NCBI GenBank assembly: GCA_941918925.1
Contig: OW799233.1
Span: 111,783,833-111,847,832 of the forward strand
DNA length: 64,000 nt
Source of the DNA: Phyto melanocephala
Taxonomy: Eukaryota; Arthropoda; Insecta; Diptera; Rhinophoridae
Direction of reading: 5' to 3'
Part shown: positions 58,386-64,000 of the stretch, in pieces
Numbering within the stretch: position 1 is the stretch's first letter
How the letters are laid out: every line of letters begins with the position of its first letter
Translations under genes and position numbers: made by a program
The notes under the pieces: generated by a model
What the model saw: only the letters and a program-made list of their open reading frames with translations
Told to the model about the DNA's origin: nothing
Databases searched by the model: none

Positions 58386-58950
58386 TAGTCATGATTATGG
58401 CATGATGAATTGTTTAACCATTATAATGATAACTGGCAACCATTATATGTTTTAAACACAATAATACAATTCAATTATGGTATGCTGCTTTTCAATTATG
58501 GTTACCACAACCATGTTTTTATATTTATGTAAAAAATGTAGTACAATAAACTTATATATGGGTAAAATCTAGTAATTAAAAATGTGCCTCTTACATGCCC
58601 CTAAATAAGGTAGCAATGCAAGGCCTAGATCTGTACAATCAGTCAATTATGAAAAAGTAGGGCCAAATATAGGATTCTATCAACCCCCACAACATTACTA
58701 ACAAATTAAATTACTATCAATAGAATGCAATAAAAAAGTGAAAATTTCGATTAATTTCATCTGAACCCTTTAAGTTTCATTTAAACCCATTAATTAGTAT
58801 CAAATGATAGGGCTTGACTAATAGAATACAGCTGAGAATGTAACGATTTGAAATCGAAGATACCATCGAGATATTACAAAAATCTGAAGCGTAGGCTGTA
58901 CTACAATTCGATTAGATTCTACACGTCGGATAAAGCAATTTTACTTGTTT

Positions 58951-60739
58951 GCTATAACAATGTTATGTTTCATGCAAATTACTTTAATTAGCACACAGTT
59001 AAAATTAGTATTCATGCACTGCGACTATATGTATATATTTACAATATTTAAAGTAATTAATGAAATAAGTGTATAAAAATTAAATAGAAAATATTTAAAG
59101 AATAAAAGGATTATGTTTATAACATTTAAGCCCATTAAAATACAACACCTAATAGGCAATAAATTAAAAAATCGAAGTACGATAAATATTTTTCCCTTCT
59201 TTATGTAAAACCAGCGTAAATGAAGCATTAAACCACAAAAAAGCATCAATCTGATGATAAATTAGGTTTGTTGCAAAAACTCTCGTTAGTGTGTGTGTGT
59301 GTTTGTTTGCTTATAATCGCTTTAAATCAGTTCATTGCCGGCATATTTGTGTACATGTTTTTAAAAAGTGTGTGTTAGTGCGTACATAAGCGTGTATGTA
59401 TAAATCAACCTTAATATTTATCTAATCTAATCAAACCCTTAATAAGTTTGAACTTTTCTGTTTTTTTGTTTTCTGTAACAATGATTTATTATATTTAGCC
59501 AACATTTCAAATGCACATGTACACCCACATACTCATTAACACCACCATACAAGACCAGCCACCACCAACAACAGCAACAACTTAGCCAATCGAACATTCC
59601 CAGACCAAACAACCTTGAAGCGTGAATAGTAACATAAATCAAACATATGTCTAAAATAGATCCCTACTTAACATGACACATGTAATAAAGTCAGTTTCAT
59701 TCAACAAGGAAAAAAATATAAAAAAAAAATGAAAAGTGATTTCTCATCGACAAAAAAAAAAATAGCAGCAGTAAATGAAAATTATAAAAAATAATACTCC
59801 ATAACAAAAACGATTTAACAATAAAGCAGCACAGGAATCAGTTTTATCATTATCCACATTAAATAAATGACGTGAATAGTTGAATGAAATATGTACATCG
59901 TTGCCAAAACTGTGTGGGAGTTTGTATATGTGCTTGTGAGTAAATATCACCACTAACTGTATAATAAGCACATCAATACACAAGAAGTATTTATTATCGT
60001 AGCAATTGTAGCTGTAATCGTTGTTAGTAGCTGCGTCGTTACTATCATAATCAATGACCCACATATAATTTGGTCTGCAATCAATTGTCAACATAAATAA
60101 ATATAATTTCTCTTCCTTTTGCAATTTCTCAGCCTTAAGAGTTGCCAGATTGTTTATTTTTTCTAAACTCTTAAGAAATTATGAAAATACAATTATAAAT
60201 ATGTTATTCCATATTGTGAAAAGTATAAAAATTTTAAAATTATCGATTAAAAAATTTTTAAATAAAAAGTCGTATAAGTTAAATTTCCTTTTTCAAAATA
60301 CTTTTACTTTGTCACAAATTTCTACTTTTTTACTTTACAAACAAAAACGTATGTTTAGAAGACTTTGTGTTAATAAATATATGTAGAGACAAACTGGTAT
60401 CCCTTTTTTAGCATATTGTGCTCAAGAAGTATTGAGATATTGGGAAAAGTTAAAAGTTATTTATGAAAATAATTTAAAATCTAAAATCGTTAAAATGTTA
60501 ACAAGCTCACACAGAGTAACAGCATAACCGTAAATTAAAATGGATTTCAAATAGAACAAATTCCATTGTCAGTCAATGGCACATGTGTATAATTCTCTGA
60601 AAAGTTGGCATATGTATGTGAAAATTCGTTCTCAACGGTTCAATTGTCGATCTATGAAACTGCGAATTAAAAAAAGGTTTTGTACATCAAAAGGTATAGT
60701 GGCACCATATAATATGACATACAAAAAAATCATTTCGTT
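58951..60739. other. AT-rich stretch without recognisable gene
   Basis: Contains a short (GT)n run near 59287-59304 and low-complexity ACC/AAC repeats near 59530-59580. The 126-codon minus-strand frame at 59744-60124 is Asn/Tyr/Phe-rich and unrecognised. Confidence 0.4.
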
Positions 60740-61775
60740 TTCGCATTTTTATGGTACTTTTTGCATTTTATAAGTTTATGAAGCTGGAACTTTAAGATTA
60801 GAGACTATTAATCCGATATGAGACAAACAATTTTTATAGCCGACACAAACAGTACTTTTTCCGAATTTTTATGGTACCTTTTGTATATTCTACGTTTATA
60901 AAGCTAGAATTTGTTAATTAAAGACTTTTGATCCGAGATGAGACAGAAAATTTTATAGGCTACTTAATAAGTAGTTTTTAAAGATTTTTATGGTACCTTT
61001 TGTAATTTTTAAGTTTATAAAGAAATTAGACTATTGAAATTAGTGACTATTGATTCTGAAAATATTATGGGAGACCAAAAAGTTACTTTTTATTATTTTT
61101 ATTGTACTTTTTGTATGTTCTACCTTTACGAAGCTAGAATTTTGAAATTGGTAAATATTGACTCGATTTTAGACAAAAATGTTAAGGTACTTTTTGTATT
61201 TTCTACGTTTATGAATCTAGGTCTTTAAATTAGGTCTTAAAATTAGTGACTATTGATATAGGATGAGATTGAAAATATATTTTACAATCTAAAAGGCACC
61301 TTTTTAGATTTTTATGGTACTTTTTGTATGTTCTACAGTGACTAATGAAACGAGTTGAGACTGTAAATGATATAGGCGCTCAAATAGCTGCTTTTTAGCA
61401 TTTGTGTGCTATTTTTTAAATCGTCTACGTTTATAAAGCTTAAATAGAGAAATATGTGACTCTGATTAAAGCTGAGATTAAAAATATATTGGGCCACATA
61501 AAAGATACTTTTTAGCATTTTGATAATACTCTTTGTACTTTATATATTTGGGATACTAGAATCTTGAAATTTAGGACTTTCAAACGGAGATGGGACTGTA
61601 AATGGGAGGTAGAAGAGAAATTTTTTCGCATTTTTGTGGTACTTTTGTATTTAGACGTTTATAAAGCTAGAGTTTTAAAATTGGGGACTATAAAAAAATA
61701 ATAATGATATGGGCAAAAATAGGTACTTTTCGCTTTTTTATTGTACTTTTCATATTTTCTACCTTAACAAACATA
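60740..61775 (+). repeat. Diverged tandem array, about 10 units of ~110 bp
   Basis: The core TTTTTATGGTACTTTTTGTA with TTCTACGTTTATAAAGCTAG, then GACTATTGATCCGAGATGAG recurs at about 60746, 60866, 60986, 61096, 61185, 61309, 61404, 61518, 61632 and 61736. Unit lengths vary from 88 to 124. No ORF spans the units. Confidence 0.8.
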
Positions 61776-61787
61776 TATCTATACATA

Positions 61788-63479
61788 TAAAAGTGAAACT
61801 CTGTGTGTGTGTTAGCTATAGACTCCGAAACTGTAGAACCGATCGGGCTCAAACTTTGGTAAGTTATTGTACACATACCAGGGAGTGTTTATTGGTGGAA
61901 AAAAGTTGGCGGGGCCACGCCCATAAAACATTAGTTATCATTTTAAGCTACCTGCACATGACCGATTTTTCTGAAACTTTGCACACATATCGAACTCTCA
62001 TGACTAAATAATTTCATGATTACAAAAGTGAGCGGGGCCACGCCCATAAAAAACTTTTAATTTTGAGGTACTTGCATTAGACCGCTTTTTTTAAAACTTT
62101 GCACACATATTGAGCTGTCATGACTTTATAATTTCGTGATTAAAAAATTGGGCAGGGCCACGCCCATAAAAAAAAGTTATAATTTTGAGGTTTTTGCACT
62201 GGACCGATTTTTCTGAAACTTTGCACACATATCGAGCTGTCATGACTAAATAATTTCGTGATAAGAAAAGTGGGCAGGGCCACGCCCATAAAAAAAAGTT
62301 CTAATTTTGAGGTACTTGAACTTCACCGATTTTTCTGAAACCTTGCACACACATATTGAGCTCTCTTTATAATACAATATCGTGATTAGAAAAGTGGGAA
62401 GTGCCACGCCCATAAAAAAAGTTATAATATTAAGCTTCTTGCACTTGACCGATTTTGCTGAAACTTTGCACACATATCGAGCTCTCATGACTAAATAATT
62501 TCATGATTACAAAAGTGGGCGGGGCCACGCCTATAAAAAACTTTTAATTTTGAGGTACTTGCAATGGACGGATTTTACTAAAACTTTGCACACATATTGG
62601 GCTTTCATGACTTTATAATTTCGTGATTAGAAAAGTGGGCAGGGCCACGCCCATAAAAAAAAAGTTATAAGTTTGAGGTACTTGCACTAGACCGATTTTT
62701 TTAAAACTTTGCACACACACTAAGCTGTCATTACTTTACAATTTCGTGATTAGAAAAATGGGCAGTGCCATGCCCATAAAAAAAGTTATCATTTTGAGGT
62801 ACTTGCACTGGACTGGTTTTTCTGAAATTTTGCACACATTTTTAGCTATCAGGACTTTATAATTTCGTGATTAGAAAAGTGGGCAGGCTCACGCCCATAA
62901 AAAAAGGTTTAATATTGAGGTACTTGCACTGGACCGATTTTTCTGAAACAGTGCACACATAGTGAGCTGTTATGACTTTACAATTTCTTGAGTAGAAAAG
63001 TGGGCAGTGCCACGCCCATAAAAAAAGTTATAATTTTGAGGTACTTGCTCTGAACCGATTTTTGTTAAACTTTGTACACACATTGAATTGTCATGATTAT
63101 ACAAAGAAAAGTGGGCGGGGTTACGCCTATAAAAAATTAGTTATAATTTTTAGCTACTTGCATTTGACCGATTTTTCTAAGACTTTGCACACACATATTA
63201 AGCTGTCATGACTATATAATTTCGTGATTAGAAAAGGGGGCAGGGCTACGCCCATTAAAAAAGTTTTAATTTTAAGGTACTTTCACTGGACCGATTTTTC
63301 TGAAACTTTGCACACTTTTTGAGCTGTCATGACTATACAGTTTCGTAATTAGAAAAGTGGGTAGTGCGACGCTCATAAAAAAGTTATAGTTTTCAGCCTT
63401 GCACTTGATATTCGATTACAATTCAGAATGCGATTAATATTCATGAAGGGGCGTAGCAACGCGCGCCGGGATTGGCTAG
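61788..63479 (+). mobile_element. Helentron-like element with 13 tandem units
   Basis: Starts TCTATACATATAAAAGTGAA, continues CTCTGTGTGTGTGTTAGCTA and GACTCCGAAACTG, and ends GGGGCGTAGCAACGCGCGCC, then GGATTGGCTAG. The start and end agree with the minus-strand copy at 10647-11035. The body is the array described separately. No Rep/helicase or other ORF is present, so it is non-autonomous. It is inserted at the end of the older tandem array. Confidence 0.78.
61900..63390 (+). repeat. Tandem array of ~120-bp units inside the Helentron-like element
   Basis: Each unit has GTGGGCAGGGCCACGCCCAT, an A run, GAGGTACTTGCACTGGACCG, ATTTTTCTGAAACTTTGCAC, ACATATTGAGCTGTCATGAC and ATTTCGTGATTAGAAAAG. The ACGCCCATAAA core falls at about 61917, 62039, 62158, 62280, 62404, 62525, 62643, 62767, 62890, 63010, 63120, 63247 and 63368. 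The GC-rich box GGGCAGGGCCACGCCC is itself partly palindromic. Confidence 0.85.
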
Positions 63480-63802
63480 TTCTATATACTCGTGACTGTT
63501 GTATTTTTTTTTTACAGCACTTTTCTTTTTTCTAAATAAACTTATTCAGAAATATAATTATATTCTTTACGACCTTATAATGTTTAAAGAATTATTTTCT
63601 TGTCATAAAACAGGCTCTAGGTCCAAATATTCAGAAATACAAGTGATCATATATTTAACGTAAAATGAATTAGTAATTATAAAAAGGGATTGATTGTTAT
63701 TTTAGTTCTTAGTTTTGTAATGTTCGCAAACCACAACTGTTGAAATAACTTAGAGAAATTGTACATGAAAATGCAAAGTGTGCAAGCTTTTTATATCGAC
63801 TT
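63480..63802. other. AT-rich spacer
   Basis: Nothing recognised. Confidence 0.4.
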
Positions 63803-63982
63803 CTGTGCGCGAAATTATCGTATGCTACAAAAACAAACAAAAACATAAATAACACTGCTACATACGATCAAATGTATACATAACTAAACAGTAGTCGCTA
63901 CAATATTTTATCATGGATTAATAGATTTGCATGAAAAAGTCAATATCTAAAAAAACGTAGCATACAATAATTTCGCGCACAG
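63803..63982. mobile_element. 180-bp MITE with 26-bp inverted ends
   Basis: CTGTGCGCGAAATTATCGTA with TGCTAC (63803-63828) is matched by the complement of 63957-63982 with one change. The flanks TTATATCGACTT and GGTCGATGATATAA are themselves similar when inverted, so the repeat may extend further; the window ends 18 bp later. Confidence 0.65.
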
Positions 63983-64000
63983 GGGTCGATGATATAAAAT

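Larger units (their letters stand above)
56026..58529 (+). mobile_element. TA-flanked CACGCAAAG element, copy 4, with two insertions
   Basis: Ends CATGGAAAGAAAAATCATGG and CCATGTTTTTATATTTATG are decayed; TA is kept on both sides (56024-56025, 58530-58531). Internal blocks follow copy 2. Removing the insertions at 56460-57134 and 57250-58385 leaves about 690 bp, close to the 742 bp of copy 2. Confidence 0.7.
55380..58950 (+). mobile_element. Decayed DINE-1-like copy containing three other elements
   Basis: Decayed 5' blocks run from 55380 (CCGATCTTATAAAGTTTATA, GATGAAATCAACTTTTAACG). GTGGCTGCCACTAC at about 56012 aligns with TTAGCCGCCGCTAC of the copy at 26478, and after the nested element AATAAACTTATATATGGGTA resumes exactly where that copy has AATAAATTTATATATGGGTC. 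The GGGCTTGACTAATAGAATAC block and a decayed 3' hairpin with TTTTACTTGTTTG end it at about 58950. Confidence 0.65.

Noticed and set aside
59744..60124. 126-codon minus-strand frame with hydrophobic stretches
   Set aside because: Biased toward Asn, Tyr and Phe as expected of random AT-rich DNA, no recognised domain and no supporting context.
61900..63390. Regular ~120-bp repeats resembling a CRISPR-like array
   Set aside because: There are no short repeats with unique spacers; the whole unit is repeated and lies within a Helentron-like element of a fly genome.

Overview
The window reads as AT-rich nuclear DNA of a higher fly (brachyceran Diptera, possibly a calyptrate such as a blowfly or house-fly relative; the exact genus is inference). 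The reasons are a copia element with an initiator-tRNA-Met-type internal primer site, a Ty3/gypsy element with a primer site matching fly tRNA-Lys, many INE-1/DINE-1-like repeats, Helentron-like elements with TCTATA...CTAG ends, and a piggyBac relic. I found no convincing host protein-coding exon and no tRNA or rRNA in 64 kb, so this is an intergenic or long-intron stretch dominated by transposable elements.

Layout: 0-9 kb holds a decayed multicopy gene relic, a palindrome cluster, a PIF/Harbinger-type relic, a small MITE, a DINE-1-like copy and a small Helentron-like copy. At 10.4-11.7 kb a DINE-1-like copy contains a TA-flanked element, which contains a Helentron-like copy. At 14.4-24.2 kb lies an apparently young, full-length Ty3/gypsy retrotransposon: 1896-bp LTRs with no difference seen, AATG target duplication, tRNA-Lys primer site, gag and pol in a -1 relation with a textbook slippery site, a perfect 23-bp hairpin after pol, and no env. 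At 24.3-28.5 kb are further DINE-1-like copies, one carrying a 999-bp hAT-type element with an 8-bp target duplication. From 28.5 to 39 kb the sequence is mostly unique-looking AT-rich DNA with one TA-flanked element. A non-LTR retrotransposon relic lies at 39.1-40.3 kb. At 41.0-45.5 kb is a young copia-type element (identical 152-bp LTRs, TGCAT target duplication) whose gag is broken by one frame change at an A10 run.

From 46.4 kb on the elements are strongly nested: a DINE-1-like copy inside another (46.4-47.9 kb); a piggyBac element (48.9-53.9 kb, TTAA ends) split by a DINE-1-like copy that holds a Tc1/mariner-type deletion derivative, itself holding a MITE; and a DINE-1-like copy (55.4-58.95 kb) holding a TA-flanked element that holds two more insertions. 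The right end has a diverged ~110-bp tandem array (60.7-61.8 kb), a Helentron-like element with 13 copies of a ~120-bp unit (61.8-63.5 kb) and a small MITE.

Only the two LTR retrotransposons look recently active. The most notable structures are the predicted -1 frameshift signal and the post-pol hairpin of the Ty3/gypsy element. All family names come from motifs recognised by eye; none was checked by database search.
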